Made by a program: the position numbers and the translations under genes
Assembly (NCBI GenBank): GCA_019192545.1
Contig: JAHCMI010000087.1
Span: forward strand, 1-33,046
Direction: 5' to 3'
From: Rivularia sp. MS3
Lineage (GTDB): Bacteria > Cyanobacteriota > Cyanobacteriia > Cyanobacteriales > Nostocaceae
DNA: 33,046 nucleotides
The notes under the pieces: generated by a model
Told to the model about the DNA's origin: nothing
What the model saw: only the letters and a program-made list of their open reading frames with translations
The model's database searches: none
Shown here: piece by piece, positions 24,838 through 30,677 of the stretch
Layout of the letters: each line of letters begins with the position of its first letter
Position numbering within the stretch: the stretch's first letter is position 1

Positions 24838-25456
24838 TCATCCCGCATCAACCTGACTCGTCTCAACGTGTTCGCACATAAGCTGTCCATCATTTTTACG
24901 CTTAAGACACTTGATAGTAACGCGCACATAGAAGCGAACTTTCCATCTGTTCTTCTATAAAATCTGCATACTTTTCAATTAAGAGCCTAGCTTGCTTTTT
25001 CGTCTTCCCTTCCCTGTGCCGACTCCAACATATTAGTTACCCCGATAAACTCTTCTCCACTTCCATCATCAATGGATTGCCGAGCAGCATAAGCATCCGC
25101 TTCCCTGAGAAGAACTAGTACATAACCCAACTTTTCTTCTTGTTTAGTATCAAATCCCGTCTTCTATAGAAGCACTCCCGAACCGAACCATTGAAACAAT
25201 TATCTCCTAATGCCGTTCCTACTTCGACTTTTTTTGCAAGGATAAGTGCCTCCGTTATGACAACCTTGTGTTGCGCTTTGGAGCTAATAGCATTTAAATC
25301 AAACCCGACATCATAACGACTACGGATTAATATCGATTCTTGGTGAGGAATAAAGTCAAAAATAATGTAAAGTGGTGGTGAGAATGCACGTTTAAACAAG
25401 CACTTAACGCGCACAACCTCGCATATTCGACGATTTTCTTCTATGTCTGGTATCAT
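24838..25456 (-). pseudogene. Decayed gene with several frameshifts
   Basis: Four protein-like pieces follow each other on the minus strand in different frames: (1) from ATG 25456, MIPDIEENRRICEVVRVKCL, SPPLYIIFDFIPHQ, LNAISSKAQHKVVITEALIL; (2) TGFDTKQEEKLGYVLVLLRE, ADAYAARQSIDDGSGEEF, ending TAG at 24987; (3) KKQARLLIEKYADFIEEQME; (4) KVRFYVRVTIKCLKRKNDGQ, LMCEHVETSQVDAG, ending TGA at 24838-24840. Each remains readable, so decay is recent. I know no family. Pieces 3-4 may be a second gene. Its 5' end overlaps the recombinase start by 14 bp, head to head. Confidence 0.55.
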
Positions 25457-26417
25457 CACGCTTCGCTCTATCACCTCTTTAAGTACAATTACGAGCGGTG
25501 ATAGTAAGCAAATTCTCGAAGTGTTACTGACGCAAAAGCGCTCCGAACACACTCGCAGGGCTTACTCTCATGACTTGCGAAATTTCTTCAATCTCGTTGC
25601 TCCAGGTCGCGAATTAACATCTGACCTCGCCCGCGAGTTTTTATCGCTATCTAAGACGCAGGCGATATCGGTTGTGGTTGCTTACCGGAACCATCTTTTT
25701 GAGCAAGGTTTAGCGCCAGCGACGGTTAATCGCAGAATTAGCGCGATAAAATCTTTGGTGGAGATGGGGCAAATTTTTAGCATCTGCGATTACGACCTAT
25801 CTGTAATCAAAAATGAGAAAATTAGACCGTATCGGGATACTAAGGGGATAGAGGTTGCAGAGGTTGTCAAGTTATTTGAGAAAATCGATACTGATACCCT
25901 TGCCGGAAAGCGCGATTACTGTATTATGCGGTTGTTATGGAGTAATGCTCTACGGCGCGGTGAAATTAGTGGTTTGGATGTAAAGAATTTTAAGTACAGT
26001 AGTTGTCAGTTGGAAGTTAGCGGTAAAGGTCGCAATGGCGAACGCGAATTGCATACAATTTCTCAAAAAACTGCTGTTTCAATTTACGATTGGTTGCAAG
26101 CATCTAATGCAACTGATAAGCCCGATGAACCAATTTTTATTTCTCTCGACCCGGTAAAATTTGGTAATAGGTTAAGTGGGGAAGGGATACGTTTAATTGT
26201 TAGTAAATATTGCAAGTTGGCGGGGATTGAAAAGCGGATGAGTCCCCACAGGGTTAGGCATAGCGCTATCACCGAAGCATTGAACCAAAATAATGGTAAT
26301 ATTCGGGCTACGCAAAAGTTAAGCCGTCATTCTGACCCCAGAACTGTGATTATTTATGATGATAACCGCGTCGATTTGCAAGGTGAATTAACCAGGATGC
26401 TTGACGATTTAATTTGA
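25443..26417 (+). CDS. Tyrosine recombinase (XerC/XerD type)
   Basis: 324 residues. N-terminal SAM-like core-binding domain: HTRRAYSHDLRNFFN, ATVNRRISAIKSLVEMG. Catalytic set: R171 (NALRRGEISGL), K195 (SGKGRNG), H269 and R272 (SPHRVRHSAI), H296 (LSRHSDPRT) and nucleophile Y305 (VIIYDDNR), all present. Size and motifs fit Xer-like or integrase-like enzymes that resolve plasmid dimers or move cassettes. A plasmid resolution role is likely; no matching att or dif site was identified. The start at 25443 overlaps the 5' end of the decayed gene on the other strand. Confidence 0.9.
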   Translation: MSGIITLRSITSLSTITSGDSKQILEVLLTQKRSEHTRRAYSHDLRNFFNLVAPGRELTSDLAREFLSLSKTQAISVVVAYRNHLFEQGLAPATVNRRISAIKSLVEMGQIFSICDYDLSVIKNEKIRPYRDTKGIEVAEVVKLFEKIDTDTLAGKRDYCIMRLLWSNALRRGEISGLDVKNFKYSSCQLEVSGKGRNGERELHTISQKTAVSIYDWLQASNATDKPDEPIFISLDPVKFGNRLSGEGIRLIVSKYCKLAGIEKRMSPHRVRHSAITEALNQNNGNIRATQKLSRHSDPRTVIIYDDNRVDLQGELTRMLDDLI

Positions 26418-26526
26418 TAATTTAGCTTTAACAGCTTTTGGATTGGAGTGATTTTACAATTAATATTGTCTACCAAGCTGAAACTATTGAATCACGCTTC
26501 CGCTCAAAATAATCCAAAAATGATAT

Positions 26527-27153
26527 ATGACTCAAGCCCAAACCGAACCCAAACTATATAGCTTTGATGAATTTATAAGCTGGTATCCCGAAAATTCCGA
26601 AGTCCGGTACGAACTGCATGATGGAGTGATTATCGAAATGCCCAAGCCAAAGGGAAAGCATTCAAATTTAACTGGTTCCCTTATCGAGCAATTATTGATA
26701 ATTATTAGGCAGATGGGTTTTGGTGGCATCTGGACTATTCCCAGAGAATCTATAGTAAAACCCAAATACGAAAAATCGGGTTATGAGCCGGACATCATAG
26801 TTTTAAATAAAAAAGTTCTTGGAGCGGAACCCCGTTGGGAAAGCGAATCGATTATTCAAAATCCTGATTCTGTAAAATTAATCGTTGAGGTTGTTTCAAC
26901 TAATTGGCGTGACGATTATTACAATAAGCTTCGGGATTATGAAGAAATGGGTATTGAGGAATATTGGATTCTTGATTACGCAGCGTTGGGGGCGAGAAAG
27001 TTTATTGGCAACCCCAAACAACCCACCATTTTTGTTTGTAACTTGGTTGACGGAGAATATCAGATGACTCCATTTACGGGAGATATGACCGTTGTTTCTC
27101 CGACTTTCCCTCAGTTCAACTTATCCGCACAGCAGATTTTTGATTTAGCTTAA
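26527..27153 (+). CDS. Uma2 family endonuclease-like protein
   Basis: 208 residues. EVRYELHDGVIIEMPKPKGK, then HSNLTGSLIEQL, SGYEPDIIVLNK and SVKLIVEVVS give the PD-(D/E)XK pattern of the Uma2/DUF820 family (D in EPDI, E in IVEV). SIEEYWILDY-like sequence (GIEEYWILDY) and the C-terminal FPQFNLSAQQIFDL are typical. The family is strongly expanded in filamentous cyanobacteria; its cellular role is unclear. No partner gene is seen; it lies tail to tail with the next gene. Confidence 0.9.
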   Translation: MTQAQTEPKLYSFDEFISWYPENSEVRYELHDGVIIEMPKPKGKHSNLTGSLIEQLLIIIRQMGFGGIWTIPRESIVKPKYEKSGYEPDIIVLNKKVLGAEPRWESESIIQNPDSVKLIVEVVSTNWRDDYYNKLRDYEEMGIEEYWILDYAALGARKFIGNPKQPTIFVCNLVDGEYQMTPFTGDMTVVSPTFPQFNLSAQQIFDLA

Positions 27154-27169
27154 TAATTTGATTTGATAC

Positions 27170-27646
27170 TTAACTATTTAAGCGTTGCTGCATGATTTCT
27201 CGTGCCATTTCATACTCACGTCCAACCAGGTAGGAGAAATGATAATAAGACGCAACATAAAATTCACATCCATAATTTTGGTAGCGTTCGGCAACGGCTA
27301 AAAACCCATAACGGGCATCCTGCACATCTGTAAACCAATTACTGAGATAGGTATCGAACAGAAATAAAGTTAGCGAATTTTTATCGGCGCTTGGATTTAA
27401 ACGCAGTAAATACATATGGGGGTGGTGCGCTCTTCCAAGAGGTAAAAGTAATTCATATCCGCCAAAGTTCATAAATTCAGCCACTTCTTCTTCCTCATAA
27501 TTCGCAGTACGCGAATTAGGTAGCAGATACTCCCAACGCATGAAAAATTCATGTTTAGCATCTAATCCGGGGTCAATGTCTATTCGCCAGTATTCACTTT
27601 GGCAAAGCTCTTCAACAACCGATGTAGGTAAATCAGCTACTTTCAT
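27170..27646 (-). CDS. Hypothetical protein
   Basis: 158 residues: VADLPTSVVEELCQSEYWRI, then DAKHEFFMRWEYLLPNSR, GGYELLLPLGRAHHPHMYLL, VAERYQNYGCEFYVASYYHF. Rich in aromatic residues and Glu, with no membrane segment or known motif. It looks well formed and coding. A minus-strand fragment ending at 27653 precedes it by only a few bases, so it may once have been the second gene of an operon. Confidence 0.65.
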   Translation of the reverse strand: MKVADLPTSVVEELCQSEYWRIDIDPGLDAKHEFFMRWEYLLPNSRTANYEEEEVAEFMNFGGYELLLPLGRAHHPHMYLLRLNPSADKNSLTLFLFDTYLSNWFTDVQDARYGFLAVAERYQNYGCEFYVASYYHFSYLVGREYEMAREIMQQRLNS

Positions 27647-27652
27647 TTATTT

Positions 27653-27796
27653 TCAAAAACTACTATGACTCAAATTCTGCCACAGGCTCCACGCTTCGTT
27701 AAGCCGGAAAATAGTGATGGAAGCATCTGTTTGGGGATAATGGCTGCGAACTGTTCGGAGCAAACCTTCTAATTCCTGGTCAAGAAGACAGGTTAG
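27653..27796 (-). pseudogene. 3' fragment of an unidentified gene
   Basis: A frame without a start codon reads LDQELEGLLRTVRSHYPQTD, then ASITIFRLNEAWSLWQNL and stops at 27653-27655. An in-frame TGA lies directly upstream. The wording looks like genuine protein; the 5' part is missing. Confidence 0.4.
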
Positions 27797-27882
27797 TCAT
27801 ATTAAATAAGTGCCTGAATAATATGCATATCTTAATTATTGCTTGCAATGCCCTCAACTGGTAATCGCGTCTGTGGTTAATA

Positions 27883-28101
27883 TTGGCATTGATATTACAA
27901 ACTGATTACAAAATTAAATTTGTTCGGGCTAAATTTCCAACCTGGGAACGACAACGCGACAAGCCGCAACCAGCATTAAACAAAGAACAGCAATTTTCTC
28001 AAAGATATACGGTTTCAGCGCTCAACAGAAGGAATATTACAATTATTCTACCTGGTAGAGACATAGATTTAAAGTATTCTTTTTTATCTTTAGACGCTTA
28101 A
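27883..28101 (+). CDS. Doubtful small frame upstream of the tRNA array
   Basis: 72 codons from a TTG, including FVRAKFPTWERQRDKPQPAL and NRRNITIILPGRDIDLKY. No ribosome site and no known family. It may be a remnant or a chance frame. It ends 83 bp before the -35 box of the tRNA array. Confidence 0.2.
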   Translation: MALILQTDYKIKFVRAKFPTWERQRDKPQPALNKEQQFSQRYTVSALNRRNITIILPGRDIDLKYSFLSLDA

Positions 28102-28171
28102 ACAGCCCTAATACAAAGCAATAAGAGAGCAAACCAGTAACAGTTGCCCAATATTTATTCCAAAAAAAACT

Positions 28172-28236
28172 TGTAGTACGGTGTTGACACTTTGTAGTAT
28201 ACTATGTAGTATAGTATTACAGAGCAACACAGCTAC
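28172..28236. promoter_or_regulatory. GTAGTA repeats around the tRNA-array promoter
   Basis: GTAGTA occurs near 28172, 28194 and 28207 and as TACTAC near 28231. Between -35 and -10 lies the palindrome TAGTATACTA. A further GTAGTA/TACTAC pair (30463-30468, 30489-30494) lies just after the array. This looks like an operator for a dimeric regulator. Confidence 0.4.
28184..28212 (+). promoter_or_regulatory. Promoter of the tRNA array
   Basis: TTGACA at 28184-28189, exactly 17 bp, then TAGTAT at 28207-28212: a near-consensus sigma-70 promoter (6/6 and 5/6). It lies about 75 bp before the first tRNA. No other comparable promoter was noticed within the array, which suggests one long precursor RNA. 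Confidence 0.65.
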
Positions 28237-28292
28237 TACAAAAAAGCTGATATTGACTCATCCGAACCATGACAATTAAATTGCCACCTTAA

Positions 28293-28368
28293 GGGGATGT
28301 AACGGGCGTTGGTTTAGAGTGCCTGTCTGTCGAACAGGAAGTCGCGAGTTCAAGTCTCGTCATTCCCG
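28293..28368 (+). tRNA. trnD: tRNA-Asp(GTC)
   Basis: GGGGATG pairs with CATTCCC; anticodon arm CCTGT-CTGTCGA-ACAGG; T arm GCGAG-TTCAAGT-CTCGT; discriminator G. The D stem pairs poorly (ACGG against GAGT). No CCA encoded. First unit of the array, directly after a 7-codon frame. Confidence 0.8.
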
Positions 28369-28371
28369 TGT

Positions 28372-28443
28372 AGCCTTGTGGACGGCGTGTGTAAGTCGCT
28401 CTGGTTCTCAAGGGAGAAGCAGGTGCAACTCCCGTCAAGGCTT
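28372..28443 (+). tRNA. Degenerate tRNA-like unit, anticodon unclear
   Basis: AGCCTTG pairs with CAAGGCT and GAC with GTC in the D arm. The anticodon stem CTCTG/GGGAG leaves an 8-nt loop (GTTCTCAA) with a G-G closing mismatch, and the variable region has only two bases. The T loop is TGCAACT instead of TTCAACT. The anticodon could read CTC or TCT. It is probably damaged. Confidence 0.45.
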
Positions 28444-28451
28444 CTAACTGC

Positions 28452-28525
28452 GTCCAGGTCGCCTAATGGTAGGGTGTTGGTCTGCAAAACCGATTGTGTG
28501 AGTTCAATTCTCACCCTGGACTCCA
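28452..28525 (+). tRNA. trnC: tRNA-Cys(GCA)
   Basis: GTCCAGG pairs with CCTGGAC; anticodon loop CTGCAAA in TTGGT/ACCGA; T arm TGAG-TTCAATT-CTCA; discriminator T. CCA is encoded (28523-28525). Confidence 0.9.
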
Positions 28526-28530
28526 ATCAT

Positions 28531-28603
28531 CGCAGTGTCACCTAATGGTTAAGGTACTCGGCTCATAACCGAGGATATGCGGGTTCAAATCCCGCCACTG
28601 CCA
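28531..28603 (+). tRNA. trnM: tRNA-Met(CAT), possibly initiator-like
   Basis: Anticodon loop CTCATAA in CTCGG/CCGAG; T arm GCGGG-TTCAAAT-CCCGC. The acceptor CGCAGTG/CACTGCC leaves a C-C mismatch at position 1:72, a place where bacterial initiator tRNAs are unpaired. The anticodon stem has only two of the three initiator G-C pairs. A CAT anticodon could also be Ile2 if modified. Confidence 0.85.
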
Positions 28604-28608
28604 CTAAT

Positions 28609-28679
28609 GCAGAGATGGTGTAATGGCAACACCACAGTCTCCAAAACTGTTGTTCTGGGTTCAAATCCTAGTCTCTGCG
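28609..28679 (+). tRNA. trnW: tRNA-Trp(CCA)
   Basis: GCAGAGA pairs with TCTCTGC; anticodon loop CTCCAAA in ACAGT/ACTGT; T loop TTCAAAT; discriminator G. Confidence 0.9.
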
Positions 28680-28683
28680 TTAT

Positions 28684-28757
28684 GGTGCCGTAGGCAAATT
28701 GGTTAAGCCGTCTGTCTTTCAAGCAGGAGATTGCGGGTTCAAATCCCGTCGGCACTG
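28684..28757 (+). tRNA. trnE: tRNA-Glu(TTC)
   Basis: GGTGCCG pairs with CGGCACT (G1-T72 wobble); anticodon loop CTTTCAA in TCTGT/GCAGG; T arm GCGGG-TTCAAAT-CCCGT; discriminator G. Confidence 0.88.
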
Positions 28758-28763
28758 CCTTAT

Positions 28764-28845
28764 GGGTCGGCTCGCCTATTGGTGTAGGTAACGGTCTGTA
28801 AAACCGCCGCGTTCCGCGTTGCGAGTTCAATTCTCGCCCGACCCT
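28764..28845 (+). tRNA. trnY: tRNA-Tyr(GTA)
   Basis: GGGTCGG pairs with CCGACCC; anticodon loop CTGTAAA in ACGGT/ACCGC; long variable arm (CGCG-TTC-CGCG), as usual for bacterial tRNA-Tyr; T loop TTCAATT. Confidence 0.9.
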
Positions 28846-28849
28846 TTGT

Positions 28850-28934
28850 GGAGAGGTCGCTATTGGCAAAGCAAGCTGTTTGCTAAACAGTCGTGGGTGT
28901 AAGTCCACTGTGGGTTCAACTCCCTCTCTCTCCG
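28850..28934 (+). tRNA. trnS: tRNA-Ser(GCT)
   Basis: GGAGAGG pairs with TCTCTCC; anticodon loop TTGCTAA in GCTGT/ACAGT; long variable arm (GTGGG...TCCAC); T loop TTCAACT; discriminator G. Confidence 0.9.
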
Positions 28935-28937
28935 CCT

Positions 28938-29011
28938 GAGAACGTGGTGTAACCGGATAACACGTCAGTCTACGAAACTGAAGACTGTAGGTTCAATCCC
29001 TACCGTTCTCG
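28938..29011 (+). tRNA. trnR: tRNA-Arg(ACG)
   Basis: GAGAACG pairs with CGTTCTC; anticodon loop CTACGAA in TCAGT/ACTGA; T arm GTAGG-TTCAATC-CCTAC; discriminator G. A34 would be edited to inosine by TadA. Confidence 0.9.
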
Positions 29012-29017
29012 TTACAT

Positions 29018-29090
29018 GGGAAAGATGGTGGAATGGCTGGCCCCTCGATGCTGAATTGAACCAGTTCGTTTGACAATATCCATCTTTCCT
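29018..29090 (+). pseudogene. Degenerate tRNA-like unit, perhaps former tRNA-Leu
   Basis: GGGAAAGATGG at the left pairs with CCATCTTTCCT at the right (11 bp with one G-T). The stretch GATGGTGGAATGGC resembles the D region of class II tRNA-Leu. No anticodon arm or T arm can be folded convincingly in the middle. It keeps tRNA size and place in the array. Confidence 0.45.
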
Positions 29091-29097
29091 CTTTTAT

Positions 29098-29171
29098 CCC
29101 CCGGTAGCTCAATTGGTAGTAGCGCCTGTTTGAAGCACAGGAGGCAGTCAGTTCGATTCTGACCTGGGGGA
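29098..29171 (+). tRNA. trnF: tRNA-Phe(GAA)
   Basis: CCCCCGG pairs with CTGGGGG; anticodon loop TTGAAGC in CCTGT/ACAGG; T arm GTCAG-TTCGATT-CTGAC; discriminator A. G37-C38 is unusual for Phe. Confidence 0.8.
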
Positions 29172-29183
29172 CTGTTCATTCAT

Positions 29184-29282
<99 letters not shown>

Positions 29283-29286
29283 TTAT

Positions 29287-29361
29287 TGGGAAGTAGGCAA
29301 ATAGGCAAAGCCGTCGCACTTTGAATGCGAAGTTTTGGGGGTTCGATTCCCTCCTTCCCAG
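29287..29361 (+). tRNA. trnQ: tRNA-Gln(TTG)
   Basis: TGGGAAG pairs with CTTCCCA; anticodon loop CTTTGAA in TCGCA/TGCGA; T loop TTCGATT; discriminator G. Confidence 0.9.
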
Positions 29362-29366
29362 CTTAG

Positions 29367-29441
29367 GCTCCTGTAGCCCAATTGGAAGAGGCGACTGTCT
29401 CAAAAACAGTCTATGTGTGGGTTCAATTCCCACCGGGAGTA
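29367..29441 (+). tRNA. trnL: tRNA-Leu anticodon (CAA), short variable arm
   Basis: GCTCCTG pairs with CGGGAGT (G1-T72); anticodon loop CTCAAAA in ACTGT/ACAGT; variable region only about 6 nt; T arm GTGGG-TTCAATT-CCCAC; discriminator A. Bacterial tRNA-Leu normally has a long variable arm. Confidence 0.8.
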
Positions 29442-29448
29442 TCAGTAT

Positions 29449-29549
29449 GCTGCTGTAGCCCAACTGGAAGAGGCGCTGGTCTTAGAAACCAGACGTTGTG
29501 GGGTTCTCCCTTCGGGAGACGCTAACGCGAACGACTCCCACCAGCAGTA
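29449..29549 (+). tRNA. trnL: tRNA-Leu anticodon (TAG), short variable arm, 30-nt insert in the T loop
   Basis: GCTGCTG pairs with CAGCAGT (G1-T72); anticodon loop CTTAGAA in CTGGT/ACCAG; variable region ACGTT (5 nt). T stem GTGGG/CCCAC encloses a 30-nt block (29503-29532) before GACT. Discriminator A. Confidence 0.8.
29503..29532 (+). repeat. Small dispersed hairpin repeat inside tRNA-Leu(TAG)
   Basis: GTTCTCCC-TTC-GGGAGACGC-TAA-CGCGAAC, at the same T-loop position as the block in tRNA-Asn. Stems are conserved and loops differ. Confidence 0.7.
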
Positions 29550-29552
29550 TTA

Positions 29553-29628
29553 TCCGGGTGTAGCGCAGTTTGGCAGCGCATCTGTTTTGGGAACAGAGGG
29601 TCGCAGGTTCAAATCCTGCCACTCGGAT
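29553..29628 (+). tRNA. trnP: tRNA-Pro(TGG)
   Basis: TCCGGGT pairs with ACTCGGA; anticodon loop TTTGGGA in TCTGT/ACAGA; T arm GCAGG-TTCAAAT-CCTGC. Confidence 0.9.
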
Positions 29629-29632
29629 TCAT

Positions 29633-29705
29633 GGGTTGTTAGCTCAGTTGGCAGAGCATCTGCCTCTTAAGCGGAAGTGCGTAGGTTCAAACCCTACACA
29701 ACCCA
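29633..29705 (+). tRNA. trnK: tRNA-Lys(CTT)
   Basis: GGGTTGT pairs with ACAACCC; anticodon loop CTCTTAA in TCTGC/GCGGA; T arm GTAGG-TTCAAAC-CCTAC; discriminator A. It reads AAG only, which is odd for an AT-rich replicon. Confidence 0.9.
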
Positions 29706-29709
29706 ATAA

Positions 29710-29783
29710 GCCCCTGTAACCCAATTGGAAGAGGTGCCAAACTTAAAATTTGGAAGTTGCTGGTTCAAATCCAGTCAGGGGTA
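29710..29783 (+). tRNA. trnL: tRNA-Leu anticodon (TAA), short variable arm
   Basis: GCCCCTG pairs with CAGGGGT (G1-T72); anticodon loop CTTAAAA in CCAAA/TTTGG; variable region AAGTT (5 nt); T loop TTCAAAT; discriminator A. Third Leu anticodon on a class I body. Confidence 0.8.
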
Positions 29784-29817
29784 TTGCGGCGACAAAGCTG
29801 TCACCGTGTTTAAAAGT

Positions 29818-29890
29818 GCTGGTGTGGCTCAACGGCAGAGCAACTGATTTGTAATCGGCTTTGTTGCAGGTTCAACTCCTGTCACCAGCT
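29818..29890 (+). tRNA. trnT: tRNA-Thr(TGT)
   Basis: GCTGGTG pairs with CACCAGC; anticodon loop TTTGTAA in CTGA/TCGG; T arm GCAGG-TTCAACT-CCTGT; discriminator T. A small hairpin (GGCGACA/TGTCACC) lies just before it at about 29788-29805. Confidence 0.88.
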
Positions 29891-29895
29891 TCAAT

Positions 29896-29967
29896 GCGAT
29901 TGTGGTGTAACGGTCCTCTTATGAGGCTTCCAACCTCTCGGTACGAGTTCAAATCTCGTCAATCGCT
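29896..29967 (+). tRNA. trnG: tRNA-Gly(TCC)
   Basis: GCGATTG pairs with CAATCGC; anticodon loop CTTCCAA in TGAGG/CCTCT; T arm ACGAG-TTCAAAT-CTCGT; discriminator T. Confidence 0.9.
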
Positions 29968-29972
29968 TTGAT

Positions 29973-30048
29973 AGTCCCGTAGCTCAGTTGGTAGAGCGCC
30001 TTCCTTACAAGCAGGATGTCACAGGTTCAAGTCCTGTCGGGGCTACCA
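29973..30048 (+). tRNA. trnV: tRNA-Val(TAC)
   Basis: AGTCCCG pairs with CGGGGCT; anticodon loop CTTACAA in CCTTC/GCAGG (one mismatch); T arm ACAGG-TTCAAGT-CCTGT; discriminator A and encoded CCA (30046-30048). Confidence 0.9.
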
Positions 30049-30054
30049 ATTTAT

Positions 30055-30127
30055 AGGAGTGTAGCCTAATGGATGAGGCAACCGTCTTCTAAACGGTTTC
30101 ATGTGGGTTCAAGTCCTACCACTCCTG
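30055..30127 (+). tRNA. trnR: tRNA-Arg(TCT)
   Basis: AGGAGTG pairs with CACTCCT; anticodon loop CTTCTAA in ACCGT/ACGGT; T loop TTCAAGT; discriminator G. Confidence 0.9.
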
Positions 30128-30133
30128 CTTTTT

Positions 30134-30207
30134 GGGGTTATAGCTCAATTGGCTAGAGCATCCGCCTTGCACGCGGAAGGTTAGGGGTTCAAGTCCCCTT
30201 GACTCCA
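30134..30207 (+). tRNA. trnA: tRNA-Ala(TGC)
   Basis: GGGGTTA pairs with TGACTCC; anticodon loop CTTGCAC in TCCGC/GCGGA; T arm AGGGG-TTCAAGT-CCCCT; discriminator A. The usual Ala G3-T70 wobble is present. Confidence 0.9.
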
Positions 30208-30211
30208 CTGT

Positions 30212-30287
30212 GGTGTCAGAAGTCAAAGTGGTCGAGACGCTTGTCTGTGGAACAAGTAATTAGGGAGTTCAAGTCTCCTCTGACACC
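30212..30287 (+). tRNA. trnH: tRNA-His(GTG)
   Basis: GTGTCAG pairs with CTGACAC; the extra G-1 (30212) faces discriminator C73, the His identity pair. Anticodon loop CTGTGGA in CTTGT/ACAAG; T loop TTCAAGT. Confidence 0.9.
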
Positions 30288-30294
30288 CGTTTAT

Positions 30295-30380
30295 GGAAGG
30301 TGCCGCTGAATGGACGGCAACCGGTCTTGAAAACCGGGGTAGGGTAACACCTAGGGGTTCGATTCCTCCACTTTCCGCCA
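30295..30380 (+). tRNA. trnS: tRNA-Ser(TGA)
   Basis: GGAAGGT pairs with ACTTTCC; anticodon loop CTTGAAA in CCGGT/ACCGG; long variable arm (TAGGGTAACACCTA); T loop TTCGATT; discriminator G and encoded CCA (30378-30380). Confidence 0.9.
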
Positions 30381-30452
30381 CCACCAGAAGCCGAAAAGTG
30401 AGGCGCTGTGCTGATAACACAGACATAGGAGGGGCAGTACCTTCCTGGTGGA
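30381..30452 (+). tRNA. trnI: tRNA-Ile(GAT) with an aberrant T loop
   Basis: CCACCAG pairs with CTGGTGG; anticodon loop CTGATAA in CTGTG/CACAG. The T stem GGAGG/CCTTC forms, but its loop is GGCAGTA rather than TTCRANY, so the elbow contacts with the D loop would be lost. It abuts the CCA of tRNA-Ser. Last unit of the array. Confidence 0.65.
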
Positions 30453-30513
30453 TTACTTATACGTAGTAGTGGAATTTACACACTTAATTACTACATTACT
30501 TAAATAAGAAAAA

Positions 30514-30549
30514 ATCAGCAGTATCGGGTGAATCCAGAAAACTGCTGAT
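30514..30549 (-). terminator. Terminator of the DM13 gene
   Basis: ATCAGCAGT and ACTGCTGAT form a perfect 9-bp stem with an 18-nt loop. Read on the minus strand it is followed by TTTTTTCTT. It lies 128 bp after the DM13 stop codon and between that gene and the convergent tRNA array. Confidence 0.6.
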
Positions 30550-30677
30550 GGAATGGTGTGTATAGTTAAGCGAGCGATAAAAAAGAAAGATAAATCTTAA
30601 ATATAATTAGGAGTTTTGAATCAGTGAAGCGAGCAGTTGTCAGGCACGAATAGATATTAACTGACAACCGTCAATCA

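Noticed and set aside
27883-28101. Small frame as a regulator of the tRNA array
   Set aside because: TTG start, no ribosome site, no recognisable DNA-binding motif; kept only as a doubtful feature.
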